25,482 bases of DNA from JBJXHC01 sp964538485 (GCA_964538485.1 CAZIHJ010000043.1:1-25482), one strand, 5' to 3'; counted from the first letter of the stretch, positions 1-7,962 are shown. The notes: generated from the letters alone by a model not told the origin. A program made the numbers and translations.

Positions 1-498
1 CTTGATATCGGAACCGGCTCCGGCAATATTCCCATTGCGTTGGCAAAGCTCTCGCCCAAAGCCAGTATCACTTCGATTGATGTTAGTGACGTTGCGTTGG
101 CGGTTGCCGCACGCAATATTGAACGCCACGCCGTGAAAGGGATCTCGCTGATACATGCCGATGTATTCGGGGATATCCTTGCCGGAAGGGTGTTCGATCT
201 TATCATCTCCAATCCTCCGTATATTTCCTTGCAGGAATTTCAAGAGCTTCAGCCCGAAGTGCGTGACTATGAACCGCGCATCGCCACAACCGATGAAGGA
301 GATGGATACCGGTTTATCCGTCGGCTTGCCGCGCTGGCGACTTCGCACTTGAAACCGGGCGGCACATTGTTGTTTGAAATTGCGTACAACCAATCTGCCG
401 AGGCAATGCGTTTGCTTGCAGAAGCGGGATTGCAGGAAGTCGAGACGTTTCCCGATTACGCGGGCATTCCGCGTATTGTGAAGGCAATCAGGAAATGA
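1..498 (+). CDS. prmC: Peptide chain release factor N5-glutamine methyltransferase (5' truncated)
   Basis: This is the C-terminal 165 residues of a SAM-dependent methyltransferase of the PrmC/HemK family, which methylates the glutamine of the GGQ motif in RF1 and RF2. The reading frame is open from base 1, so the start lies outside the window. The visible part opens with the SAM-binding motif I (LDIGTGSGNIPIAL). The acidic motif II follows (SIDVSD). The catalytic NPPY motif is encoded at 211-222 and sits in the classic context ISNPPYIS. The C-terminal fold continues with KPGGTLLFEI, also typical of the family. The missing part should be the N-terminal helical release-factor-binding domain. 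Its stop overlaps the start of dtd by ATGA, so the two are translationally coupled. NPPY also occurs in other N-methyltransferases, but the overall pattern and length fit PrmC well. Confidence 0.93.
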   Translation, partial: LDIGTGSGNIPIALAKLSPKASITSIDVSDVALAVAARNIERHAVKGISLIHADVFGDILAGRVFDLIISNPPYISLQEFQELQPEVRDYEPRIATTDEGDGYRFIRRLAALATSHLKPGGTLLFEIAYNQSAEAMRLLAEAGLQEVETFPDYAGIPRIVKAIRK

Positions 499-950
499 AA
501 GTGCTTGTGCAACGTGTAACTGAGGCGAGTGTTACCATCGATGGACGGGTACACTCGGAGATCGGGCAGGGGATGGTTATCCTGCTTGGTGTGCGGACCG
601 GTGACATTGCACAGGCGGCGAATTTTCTTGCCGACAAATGTTCTGCGTTACGGATTTTTGAAGATGCGGAAGGCAAGATGAATGTGAGTGTGAAAGAAAC
701 AGGTGGAAGCGCGCTGGTGGTTTCACAGTTTACACTCTACGGCGACGCGCAACGGGGAAATCGGCCAAGTTTTACCGACGCTGCCCGTCCTGAAGAAGCC
801 GAACCGTTGTATGAGCGCTTCGCTGCGCAAATGCGTTCGGCACTTGGCAACGAGCGGGTCAAGACAGGTGTATTTGGTGCGATGATGAAGGTACACCTCG
901 TAAATGACGGTCCGGTAACGATTATGATTGAAAGCAAACCCTCAAGATGA
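495..950 (+). CDS. dtd: D-aminoacyl-tRNA deacylase
   Basis: The protein has 151 residues, the usual length for bacterial DTD. It hydrolyses D-aminoacyl-tRNAs (and Gly-tRNA-Ala), recycling tRNA and keeping D-amino acids out of protein in the cytoplasm. The start MKVLVQRVTEASVTIDG is diagnostic. The active-site segment SQFTLYGD is followed by GNRPSF, and the cross-subunit Gly-cisPro motif appears near the C-terminus as NDGPVT. All key family motifs are intact. The ATG overlaps the prmC stop (ATGA), and the stop lies 15 nt before the preferred start of the next gene, so the three genes are probably one transcript. The assignment is secure. Confidence 0.96.
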   Translation: MKVLVQRVTEASVTIDGRVHSEIGQGMVILLGVRTGDIAQAANFLADKCSALRIFEDAEGKMNVSVKETGGSALVVSQFTLYGDAQRGNRPSFTDAARPEEAEPLYERFAAQMRSALGNERVKTGVFGAMMKVHLVNDGPVTIMIESKPSR

Positions 951-964
951 AAAAGGAGAGAACC

Positions 965-1753
965 ATGATGCACGAAACGCGTTTGTTCACAATGAGAGTG
1001 ATCCTCGTCGGAATGTTGACGGTGCTTGCCGTATCGTTCGTATCCGGACAGCCCGGTTTCTCCACAATTTCCAGTGTTCATTTCGCTGTGAAATATCAAC
1101 GCGGTATCACCGAGAGTGACGCCCGTAAAGTAGCCGACTATCTCGAATCGGATTATACGTATCTCACCGGGAAGCTCGGTGTTTCACTGGTGAAGCCTTT
1201 GGAAATCCGGGTGTATTCATCCGTGGGTAAATACCTGGAAGCAACAAATCAGAAAAAGCCCTGGCGGGCGGCGGTATTTCTCCACAACATGATTTCCATG
1301 CAGCCGGTTCAGGAAGTCATAAAGAACAAGGCCTTTGAGAAAAGTCTGTCGTATGAACTTGCTCTTGCGATGTTGGACCAGACATCTGGTAAAGGTACAC
1401 CGCGATGGTTGCGCGAGGCATTCGCCGTAACGCACTCGGGAATTATGGCCGACCTAACCCCGGCTGTCGGCACGAGCATCAACTCCTTCTCCGACCTCGA
1501 TCAGGATTTGCAGCAGTACGCGACACCTCCGCAGCGGGATGACGTCGTGTTCCTTCTTGGCCAGACGTACAAGTTTCTTTCTGAGAAATATGGGGAAGAA
1601 AAGGCGATCGGAGTGTACAAAGCATTTGATGGTGTCCGTGAGATTGAGGATATTTTCAAAGCACACTTCGGTGAGGACTTTACTGCCATGGAAAAGCAGT
1701 GGTCGGCGTACATTGCAGTACACTCGGAACAGTTCAAGAAAAAGAAAGATTGA
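965..1753 (+). CDS. Exported peptidase-MA-like protein with lost zinc site
   Basis: This is a 262-residue protein with an N-terminal hydrophobic export signal (RVILVGMLTVLAVSFVSG), so it is probably periplasmic or secreted. The middle and C-terminus follow the layout of the peptidase MA (gluzincin) family: a helix where HExxH should be, then TPRWLREAFA in place of WLxEGxA, then a helical tail (FLSEKYGEEKA ... AHFGEDFTAMEKQW). The expected HExxH reads YELAL at about residues 130-134, so both zinc histidines are missing, while the catalytic-position Glu131 and the third-ligand Glu151 remain. It is therefore probably a pseudo-peptidase. I chose ATG 965 because AAGGAGAG (953-959) sits at proper spacing. 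An ATG at 947 overlapping the dtd stop is the alternative. Family placement is by pattern and moderate; loss of the histidines is read directly. Confidence 0.72.
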   Translation: MMHETRLFTMRVILVGMLTVLAVSFVSGQPGFSTISSVHFAVKYQRGITESDARKVADYLESDYTYLTGKLGVSLVKPLEIRVYSSVGKYLEATNQKKPWRAAVFLHNMISMQPVQEVIKNKAFEKSLSYELALAMLDQTSGKGTPRWLREAFAVTHSGIMADLTPAVGTSINSFSDLDQDLQQYATPPQRDDVVFLLGQTYKFLSEKYGEEKAIGVYKAFDGVREIEDIFKAHFGEDFTAMEKQWSAYIAVHSEQFKKKKD

Positions 1754-1773
1754 TCGCGTAGCCAAGAGGCATT

Positions 1774-2694
1774 GTGCGTGTCGTAATGTTGTTCCTTGAT
1801 GGCGTAGGAATGGGTGAGGAGAATCCCGCCATCAATCCTCTACTCACCGCCGAGGTGCCGGCTCTGCGTTCGTTACTTGGCGGCGGGGTTCCAACGTTAC
1901 TGCACTCTTCGCACTCAGGCGCAAACTCAACACTGCTTACGCTTGATGCCACGCTCGGTGTGGAAGGGCTGCCGCAAAGCGGCACAGGCCAGACAGCTCT
2001 GTTCACAGGCATTAACGGTGCGAAGGTGATCGGTAAACACTTCGGTCCGTACCCATACTCTACTCTCCGACCTGTTGTCGCGGAGCAAAACATCTTCAAG
2101 CAACTTCTCCGGCGAAACAAGCGACCATTTTTTGTCAACGCATTCCCCCAGCGGTTTTTTGATTACATGAATCAACGCAAGACGCGTCTCACGGTCACAA
2201 CGCTTTCCTGGCTTTCGTGCGATAAGAAATTGCTCGATGCCGATGATCTGCGAGCTGGCCGCGGCCTGTCGGCTGACATCACCAATCATGATTGGCCACG
2301 GCTCGGCTATCCGGACATTGATTCGATCACTCCGGCAGAAGCAGGGAAGCGCCTTGCTGCCATCTCCGCCAATCACGATTTCGTGCTCTTCGAATACTGG
2401 CTTACCGACAAAGCTGGCCATGCCCAGGACCTTGCCCGGGCCGAACAGGTTTTGGAGCGTTTCGATGGAATGCTTGGCGGGCTGCTGACGGACATGGATT
2501 TTAACGACACCCTGCTTGTGCTTACCAGCGACCATGGAAATATTGAGGATTTGGGAACCAAAACCCATACCCGAAATCCTGTTCCGCTGTTACTCGTTGG
2601 TTGCAGACATGTGGAAGTCGCTACCGAAATTTCCAGCCACATGGACCCCGATCTGACCCACCTTACCCCGACTCTCCTCAAATTCATCGAATAA
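1774..2694 (+). CDS. Alkaline-phosphatase-superfamily metalloenzyme (phosphoglycerate mutase-like)
   Basis: The protein has 306 residues, begins with GTG, and has an AGAGG ribosome site just upstream (1765-1769). It shows the two-metal site of the alkaline phosphatase / cofactor-independent phosphoglycerate mutase superfamily. Asp9 lies in FLDGVG, and a Thr nucleophile candidate (about Thr74) lies in GTGQTALFTG. Asp212 and His216 lie in DKAGHAQD, Asp253-His254 in SDHGN, and His265 in KTHTRNP. All expected metal ligands are present, so an active phospho- or sulfo-transfer enzyme is likely. It is shorter than iPGM (about 510 residues) and lacks room for the full phosphotransferase domain. It resembles the stand-alone metalloenzyme group whose substrate I do not know. 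No signal peptide is seen, so it is probably cytoplasmic. It follows the previous gene by 20 nt. Confidence 0.8.
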   Translation: MRVVMLFLDGVGMGEENPAINPLLTAEVPALRSLLGGGVPTLLHSSHSGANSTLLTLDATLGVEGLPQSGTGQTALFTGINGAKVIGKHFGPYPYSTLRPVVAEQNIFKQLLRRNKRPFFVNAFPQRFFDYMNQRKTRLTVTTLSWLSCDKKLLDADDLRAGRGLSADITNHDWPRLGYPDIDSITPAEAGKRLAAISANHDFVLFEYWLTDKAGHAQDLARAEQVLERFDGMLGGLLTDMDFNDTLLVLTSDHGNIEDLGTKTHTRNPVPLLLVGCRHVEVATEISSHMDPDLTHLTPTLLKFIE

Positions 2695-2723
2695 CACCAT
2701 CGTAGTAAAATCACGAGCTGTCG

Positions 2724-2752
2724 TTGCCATTCTGCGTCAGCATTTGTATCTT
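2724..2752 (+). promoter_or_regulatory. Possible sigma-70 promoter before comEC
   Basis: TTGCCA at 2724-2729 and TATCTT at 2747-2752 are separated by 17 nt, in the 108-nt gap between the upstream metalloenzyme gene and comEC. Spacing is ideal, but each hexamer deviates from consensus. The predicted transcript would start about 45 nt before the comEC ATG. Confidence 0.4.
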
Positions 2753-2802
2753 CTTTCGTAGGAATTAATCTCCCCTGTTCTCCATTCCCTTGGGTACCGA
2801 CG

Positions 2803-5223
2803 ATGGGTAGTCAGCCCGCACTCAAAGTCGCACTTCTTGCCACACTTGGCATTCTGTTGGACAAACTTCTCGGTTTGCCGATTGAGGTCATGGTTTCCGG
2901 TATGATGACTCTGTTTCTCCTTGCTGTGGTGACCGTATGGGCCTTCCGTTTCGGACAAGATTATCTGACAAGGGCTATCATCGCAGCACTACTTGTGATC
3001 TCTCTGGGGGCAACAAAACACTCCGCTGATTCTTCTCCATTGCCCTTCATTTCCGATACTCTCATCAACAAGCAGATCGTATTGAGCGGTGTTGTAACAA
3101 GTGATCCGACAGTTATTGAGCGACGGCAACAATTCACTCTGGCCTGTGATCGGATATTTACTTCCGAAGAAATTCTTCCGGCAAGAATGAACGTGTTGAT
3201 CAGGTTTTCACAAGTAAGACAAGACTCTGTGTCACCCGCTTTTCGATATGGCATGACGATCGGTGTAAGGGGAATAGTAGAACGACCATCGGAACAGAGA
3301 AACCCCGGCGATTTCAACGCTCGTCAGTACTATGAAGCGAATGGCATCAGCTACCTCATGCGAGTGAAAGGAAATGTAAACGTTGTCGTATTTGATTCGG
3401 CAGGCGGGACGTGGTTCATGCGCTCATTGGTCATGCCTGCCCGACGGTACATTTTGCATTGGATTGACAGGACAACCGGTGGCGATGAGGGTGAATTTCT
3501 GAAGGGAATTCTGATCGGCGAGAAAAGTAACATCAGTCGAACGCTGAGAGACGCATTTACGAATTCAGGCACCGCGCATGTACTGGCTGTTTCAGGTTCA
3601 AATGTTGCCGTGGTGGCTGTGTTTGTCCTTTTCTTGTTCGAACTGTTGCGGCTCAAGCGGTCCGTGCGGATCGTCGGGACTGTTCTCGTTCTCATCCTCT
3701 ACATGTTGCTTACCGGCAGCCAACCGCCAGTGGTTCGCGCAACAATTATGGCGGCAGTGTTTCTTCTTGCGGGATTATTCCAGGAGAAGTCGCAGCCCCT
3801 TAATGCGCTCGGCGTTGCGGCCATCATAATTCTGGCAATTGATGCACGGCAGGTTTTTGATATCGGGTTTCAGCTTTCGTTTGCTGCTGTACTCTCGATA
3901 GTGCTCATGTACCCGCGGACAAATGTGTGGATCAACCTGATTCCCGGAAGGAACTTTGGCATCAATGGATTTCGATGGCTCTTGCGCGCGGCAGCTCTTT
4001 CGCTTGTTGCCTCTCTCGGGACGCTGCCTTTCACAGCGATCTACTTTGGCAAGGTGTCCGTCATCGGCATTGCCGCGAACGCAGTTGTCGTTCCGGCAGT
4101 GGGAGGAAGTGTTGTCCTTGGCCTGGTATCAATTCTTGCTGGACTCCTTAACACGTGGATCGGGGAGGCATACGCGGCCCTGAATTGGCTTCTACTGTGG
4201 CTAACTATCAACGTCGCTGTATTCTCTGGCGGACTTTCTATCGCATATCTTGATACGTTTCAGTTTCGATGGGTTCATGCGCTGCCGTTTTATCTTGCGC
4301 TCACGTTGGTCTTCAGTCTTTCATCGCAAAAAGCCATTCGACTGCTTGTCCCTGCGTTGCTGATTTCTTTGCATCTGGTGTTGTTCAGCCCTGCAAGTGG
4401 GTTGGAGCTGCAGAACCAACGATTGATGCGCGTGAGCATGATCGATGTGGGGCAGGGTGATGCGATTTTCATACAACTTCCGGGTGGCAAGAACCTCCTG
4501 GTTGATGCCGGACCATGGTCACCGGATTTTGACACCGGTGAACGCATCGTTGTTCCGTTCCTGAAACGTCTTGGAATATCGGAGATTGATTTTCTGATTG
4601 CTTCACACGCCCACAATGATCATATCGGTGGATTCAAAGCTGTGTTCGATCAAATGCGTGTGAAGAGAGTTATTGATAGCGGTCAGCCACAGAGCTCGCA
4701 GTTCTATCGTAACTACGTTACCGCGTTGCACAACGAAGGAAGTGTGCATGAGGGTATCCGATCGGGAACATTGTTGTATGATCAAGACGAGGTGCGGTTG
4801 TATGTTCTGTATCCGACAAAGACGTTCATCACCGCCGACTCGCTTGGCCATCACCCTAACCTGAATAACACCTCGGTGGTCTTCAAGCTTTGCTATGGCG
4901 GAATCTCGTTTCTTTTCACCGGCGACGCGGAAGAGGAAGCTGAAGCTGAGCTTGTCCATGTATATGGCGATTTTCTCCGCTCGACAGTCCTGAAGGTTGG
5001 TCACCATGGCAGCATCACCAGTAGCTCCGATGTATTTCTCGATGCTGTGCAGCCGACAGTTGCTATTATTTCAGTTGGTCGAAACAACAAATTCAATCAC
5101 CCTTCCCCAATTGTAATTGAACGATTGCAGACCCGTGGGTCCGGGATTCTGCGCACCGATGAGGATGGGGCAGTGATGATCGAAACCGATGGTCATACCT
5201 GGAGACAGGTTGAGTGGAAATAG
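2803..5223 (+). CDS. comEC: ComEC/Rec2 family DNA-uptake channel
   Basis: This is an 806-residue inner-membrane protein with the full three-part ComEC architecture. The N-terminal part (about 1-190) has two or three membrane helices and an OB-like DUF4131 region. The central competence domain (about 215-500) has many helices and includes the conserved GTAHVLAVSGSN segment. The C-terminal metallo-beta-lactamase domain (about 540-806) begins MIDVGQGDAIFIQLP. Its metal motif HxHxDH is intact as His602-Ala-His604-Asn-Asp606-His607, followed later by GHHGS. ComEC carries single-stranded DNA across the inner membrane during transformation; the beta-lactamase domain is thought to be the nuclease that degrades one strand. 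Nothing else for competence lies nearby, which is normal for this gene. The ATG at 2803 lacks an obvious ribosome-binding site, so the exact start is less sure than the identity. Confidence 0.93.
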   Translation: MGSQPALKVALLATLGILLDKLLGLPIEVMVSGMMTLFLLAVVTVWAFRFGQDYLTRAIIAALLVISLGATKHSADSSPLPFISDTLINKQIVLSGVVTSDPTVIERRQQFTLACDRIFTSEEILPARMNVLIRFSQVRQDSVSPAFRYGMTIGVRGIVERPSEQRNPGDFNARQYYEANGISYLMRVKGNVNVVVFDSAGGTWFMRSLVMPARRYILHWIDRTTGGDEGEFLKGILIGEKSNISRTLRDAFTNSGTAHVLAVSGSNVAVVAVFVLFLFELLRLKRSVRIVGTVLVLILYMLLTGSQPPVVRATIMAAVFLLAGLFQEKSQPLNALGVAAIIILAIDARQVFDIGFQLSFAAVLSIVLMYPRTNVWINLIPGRNFGINGFRWLLRAAALSLVASLGTLPFTAIYFGKVSVIGIAANAVVVPAVGGSVVLGLVSILAGLLNTWIGEAYAALNWLLLWLTINVAVFSGGLSIAYLDTFQFRWVHALPFYLALTLVFSLSSQKAIRLLVPALLISLHLVLFSPASGLELQNQRLMRVSMIDVGQGDAIFIQLPGGKNLLVDAGPWSPDFDTGERIVVPFLKRLGISEIDFLIASHAHNDHIGGFKAVFDQMRVKRVIDSGQPQSSQFYRNYVTALHNEGSVHEGIRSGTLLYDQDEVRLYVLYPTKTFITADSLGHHPNLNNTSVVFKLCYGGISFLFTGDAEEEAEAELVHVYGDFLRSTVLKVGHHGSITSSSDVFLDAVQPTVAIISVGRNNKFNHPSPIVIERLQTRGSGILRTDEDGAVMIETDGHTWRQVEWK

Positions 5224-5236
5224 CTGGCAACGCGAC

Positions 5237-5269
5237 CTCAAATCTTCAATCCCAAAATCTCCAATCCCA
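5237..5269. repeat. CAAATC/CAATCCC-type low-complexity tract
   Basis: A degenerate run of CAAATCTTC / CAATCCC / AAATCTCC units lies in the 134-nt gap between comEC and the mutase gene. It is guanine-free over more than 30 bases on this strand. Two similar tracts occur at 24124-24168 and 24421-24446, also immediately next to gene ends. Such tracts look like expanded short-motif sequence, and no function is evident. The frame is open through it, which lets the mutase ORF appear artificially longer. Confidence 0.5.
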
Positions 5270-5357
5270 TAAGCAACCACACAAGAATTCCCTCCTTGCT
5301 TCTCCGTCACCTGTTGGTTATTATTTCACGGATCATTTTCTGAAGGAACACAGGTGC

Positions 5358-6995
5358 ATGAGTACTTCAAAGCGCAAAGCGGATTGGGAACGCACACGGG
5401 TGAAACCAGTGGTTGAACGGTTCGGTGAACGGCGAAAGAAATTCGCTACCGACTCGGACATTGAAATCGGGCGACTTTACACTCCGGGCGAACTGGACTA
5501 TGATGCTGCTCTGAGTTATCCGGGGGACTTTCCTTTTACGCGCGGTGTCTACCCGACTATGTACCGCGGGAAATTCTGGACGATGCGACAGTACGCGGGT
5601 TTCGGCTCCGCCGAAGAATCCAATGGACGATACCGCTATTTGCTGAGTCGCGGCACCACGGGACTCTCCGTAGCATTCGACCTGCCAACACAAATGGGAT
5701 ATGATTCTGATCATCCGATGGCTGAAGGCGAAGTAGGGAAGGTGGGTGTTGCGATCGACACGCTGGCAGACATGGAGGTATTGTTCGATCAGATTCCGTT
5801 GGAGAGTGTGACGACATCCATGACGATCAACGCAACGGCGGCGATCCTTTTGTGCATGTATGTGGCACTGGCAAAGAAGCAGAATGCATCGTTGCAGAAA
5901 ATCTCCGGTACCATTCAGAACGATATTCTCAAAGAGTATGCTTCGCGTGGCACGTATATCTATCCACCGACGCCGTCCATGCGACTCGTGACCGACACCT
6001 TTCAATGGTGCAGCAACCATGTTCCGCGTTGGAACACGATTTCCATCAGCGGGTATCATATCCGCGAAGCGGGAGCAACAGCGGTGCAGGAACTGGCCTT
6101 CACCCTTGCAAACGGCATTGCATACGTCCAGGCGGCGATTGATGCCGGGCTCGACGTGGATTCGTTCGGTGCGCAGCTTTCATTCTTCTTCAATGCACAT
6201 AATAACTTCTTTGAAGAGGTGGCAAAGTTCCGGGCTGCACGCCGGGTATGGGCCCGCATCATGAAGGAACGGTTCGGCGCAAAGAATGAAGAAACCATGA
6301 AACTCAGGTTCCATGCTCAAACCGGTGGTTCGACCTTGACCGCCCAGCAGATCGATAACAATGTGGTGCGCGTCTCCATGCAGGCCCTTGCTGCGGTTCT
6401 TGGTGGCTGCCAGTCGCTCCATACCAACAGCCGCGATGAAGCGCTCGCCCTGCCTACAGAAAGCTCGGCGACACTCGCACTGCGAACACAACAGGTTATC
6501 GCTCACGAGTCCGGAGTTGCGGACACGGTCGATCCTCTCGGCGGCTCCTTTTTCGTTGAGTCGCTTACCGATGAAATCGATTCCCGCGCGTCGGCTCTGA
6601 TACGGAAAATCGATACCCTGGGAGGGGCCGTACGTGCGATAGAACAGAAATTTTATCAGGATGAAATTGCCACAAGCGCGTATCAATACCAGCTTGCCAT
6701 TGAGAAGAAGGAGAAGATTATTGTTGGAGTGAACGACCATATCACCGACCGTGAGGCACCACCGGAAATTCTGCGCATAGATCCATCGGTCGGGGAAAAA
6801 CAACGCGCACGACTCCACCGCGTCAAGGACCAACGATCCGCAGCAGACGTCCGGAGTGCATTGCAGGGGCTCCGTTCAGCCGCTACGGGAAACGAAAACG
6901 TGTTGCCGCATGTGCTGCATTGCGTGGAATTGTATGCGTCTGTTGGAGAGATTTCCGACACTCTGAGAAGTGTCTGGGGCGAACATCAGGAATAA
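5358..6995 (+). CDS. Methylmalonyl-CoA mutase, catalytic subunit without B12 domain
   Basis: The protein has 545 residues and forms the TIM-barrel substrate domain of adenosylcobalamin-dependent acyl-CoA mutases. Residues that mark methylmalonyl-CoA specificity can be read: Tyr79 in MRQYAGF (Tyr89 of the Propionibacterium enzyme), the QND segment in GTIQND, the Arg in KEYASRGTY (Arg207), and Tyr-His in ISGYH. Isobutyryl-CoA mutase would have Phe and Gln at the first and third sites. The equivalent of Arg82 is Lys72, which I recall in other separate-subunit mutases. The protein ends before any DxHxxG cobalamin motif, so a separate B12-binding subunit must be encoded elsewhere. The pathway is succinyl-CoA / methylmalonyl-CoA interconversion for propionate metabolism. 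I chose ATG 5358 (AAGGA at 5343-5347) over the longer frame starting at 5214, because the extra residues come from a low-complexity tract. Confidence 0.93.
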   Translation: MSTSKRKADWERTRVKPVVERFGERRKKFATDSDIEIGRLYTPGELDYDAALSYPGDFPFTRGVYPTMYRGKFWTMRQYAGFGSAEESNGRYRYLLSRGTTGLSVAFDLPTQMGYDSDHPMAEGEVGKVGVAIDTLADMEVLFDQIPLESVTTSMTINATAAILLCMYVALAKKQNASLQKISGTIQNDILKEYASRGTYIYPPTPSMRLVTDTFQWCSNHVPRWNTISISGYHIREAGATAVQELAFTLANGIAYVQAAIDAGLDVDSFGAQLSFFFNAHNNFFEEVAKFRAARRVWARIMKERFGAKNEETMKLRFHAQTGGSTLTAQQIDNNVVRVSMQALAAVLGGCQSLHTNSRDEALALPTESSATLALRTQQVIAHESGVADTVDPLGGSFFVESLTDEIDSRASALIRKIDTLGGAVRAIEQKFYQDEIATSAYQYQLAIEKKEKIIVGVNDHITDREAPPEILRIDPSVGEKQRARLHRVKDQRSAADVRSALQGLRSAATGNENVLPHVLHCVELYASVGEISDTLRSVWGEHQE

Positions 6996-7045
6996 GTATT
7001 AGCATGCGATTTTGTGTATATTCGCATTGACCGAGAGGATACATT

Positions 7046-7837
7046 ATGCCAATGACAAAAGGAAGACTGAAAGACCTGCGCGAACTCACGCACAAGAAGT
7101 ATCGTGACGAACAAAATAAATTCATCGCTGAGGGTGTTCGGTTGGTTCAGGAAGCCGTGGATTCCGATTTCAAAGTGCTTGAAGCATACTACACTCCGGA
7201 TATTGTTGATCAACCCGGGGGACCGGCGCTTCTTGCCCGACTCAAAGAAAAGACAACGCAGTTGTTTGAAACGACCAATCGGGAAATGGAACTCATCTCA
7301 GAGACAGTCCACTTCCAGGGGGTGCTTGCGGTTCTCAAACAGAAACAGTTCACTCCCGATACCATGTTGCAGAGCAACCACGCACCATCCGTTATTGTTG
7401 GATTCGATGGCGTCTCGGATCCCGGAAACCTTGGCACGATGGTGCGAACGTGCGACTGGTTCGGTGTCAATGGTGTTATGCTGGGACGAAACTCGGTTGA
7501 ACTGTACAATCCGAAGGTTGTCCGAAGCACAATGGGTGGAGTCTTTCACTTGCCCATTGCAACCGGCGTCGATCTTCTCTCTACCGCCTCTGCCGCAAAG
7601 ACCATGGGGTACAAGGTCTATGTCACGGATCTGCGCGGTGAAACACACTTTGATCGGGTAACATTTGAGAACAAGTCCTTTATTATCTTCGGCAATGAGG
7701 CCTGGGGAGTTTCCGACCAGGTGCGGGACCTGGCCGATGTGCGCGTCTCGATCCGGCGATACGGAGCAGCGGAGTCGTTGAACGTGAGCGTTGCGTGCGG
7801 CGTGGTACTTTCCCAATTACATCGATTACATGTATGA
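7046..7837 (+). CDS. TrmH/SpoU-family RNA 2'-O-ribose methyltransferase
   Basis: This is a 263-residue SPOUT methyltransferase. The N-terminal segment (KDLREL..KKYRDEQNKFIAEGVRLVQEA) is the substrate-binding region typical of the RlmB/TsnR-like branch. All three SPOUT motifs are intact: motif 1 GVSDPGNLGTMVRT (about 120-135), motif 2 FGNEAWGVSD (about 215-224) and motif 3 SLNVSVACGVVL (about 243-255), which build the trefoil knot that binds SAM. The target is probably a ribose in 23S rRNA or tRNA; the exact nucleotide cannot be read from sequence. ATG 7046 has GAGAGG at 7033-7038; ATG 7052 is a possible alternative. The gene ends in a strong intrinsic terminator, so it closes its transcription unit. 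Confidence 0.92.
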   Translation: MPMTKGRLKDLRELTHKKYRDEQNKFIAEGVRLVQEAVDSDFKVLEAYYTPDIVDQPGGPALLARLKEKTTQLFETTNREMELISETVHFQGVLAVLKQKQFTPDTMLQSNHAPSVIVGFDGVSDPGNLGTMVRTCDWFGVNGVMLGRNSVELYNPKVVRSTMGGVFHLPIATGVDLLSTASAAKTMGYKVYVTDLRGETHFDRVTFENKSFIIFGNEAWGVSDQVRDLADVRVSIRRYGAAESLNVSVACGVVLSQLHRLHV

Positions 7838-7861
7838 CGGCCCGTCTCTGACTGTATCTTG

Positions 7862-7892
7862 AAAGGTCCGCCCGGTCGACGGACCTTTTTTT
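7862..7892 (+). terminator. Intrinsic terminator after the RNA methyltransferase gene
   Basis: A 9-bp stem, AAAGGTCCG (7862-7870) with CGGACCTTT (7880-7888), has a 9-nt loop and runs into a T tract ending at 7892. It lies 24 nt after the stop codon. This is a textbook rho-independent terminator. Confidence 0.88.
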
Positions 7893-7895
7893 CTT

Positions 7896-7928
7896 GATTG
7901 TAGGACGGGACGCTGTCCCGTCCTCATG
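7896..7928. repeat. 33-bp palindromic repeat, copy 1
   Basis: This unit carries a perfect hairpin: GGACGGGAC, a 3-nt loop GCT, and GTCCCGTCC. It is flanked by GATTGTA and TCATG. Copy 2 at 7991-8023 matches at 30 of 33 positions. Copy 1 keeps perfect pairing while copy 2 has decayed in the stem. The form resembles REP-like intergenic palindromes seen in many bacterial genomes, but I cannot name a family. Confidence 0.75.
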
Positions 7929-7930
7929 TG

Positions 7931-7949
7931 GTCGGTTCAGCGAACCGAC
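7931..7949. repeat. Perfect 8-bp hairpin GTCGGTTC-AGC-GAACCGAC
   Basis: The inverted repeat GTCGGTTC / GAACCGAC with a 3-nt AGC loop lies directly after repeat copy 1. Its loop size is the same as that of copy 1 (GCT versus AGC). It has no T tract, so it is not a terminator. Confidence 0.65.
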
Positions 7950-7962
7950 ATACCCGTCGCGA

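Noticed and set aside
1927..2568. A 213-codon open frame on the - strand
   Set aside because: It is a shadow of the alkaline-phosphatase-superfamily gene and shows no recognisable motif.
5214..5357. A 48-residue N-terminal extension of the mutase, overlapping comEC
   Set aside because: The extra residues come from a CAAATC-type tract and have no family similarity. ATG 5358 has a ribosome site.
6180..6833. A 217-codon open frame on the - strand
   Set aside because: It lies wholly inside the mutase gene, whose motifs are unambiguous on the + strand.
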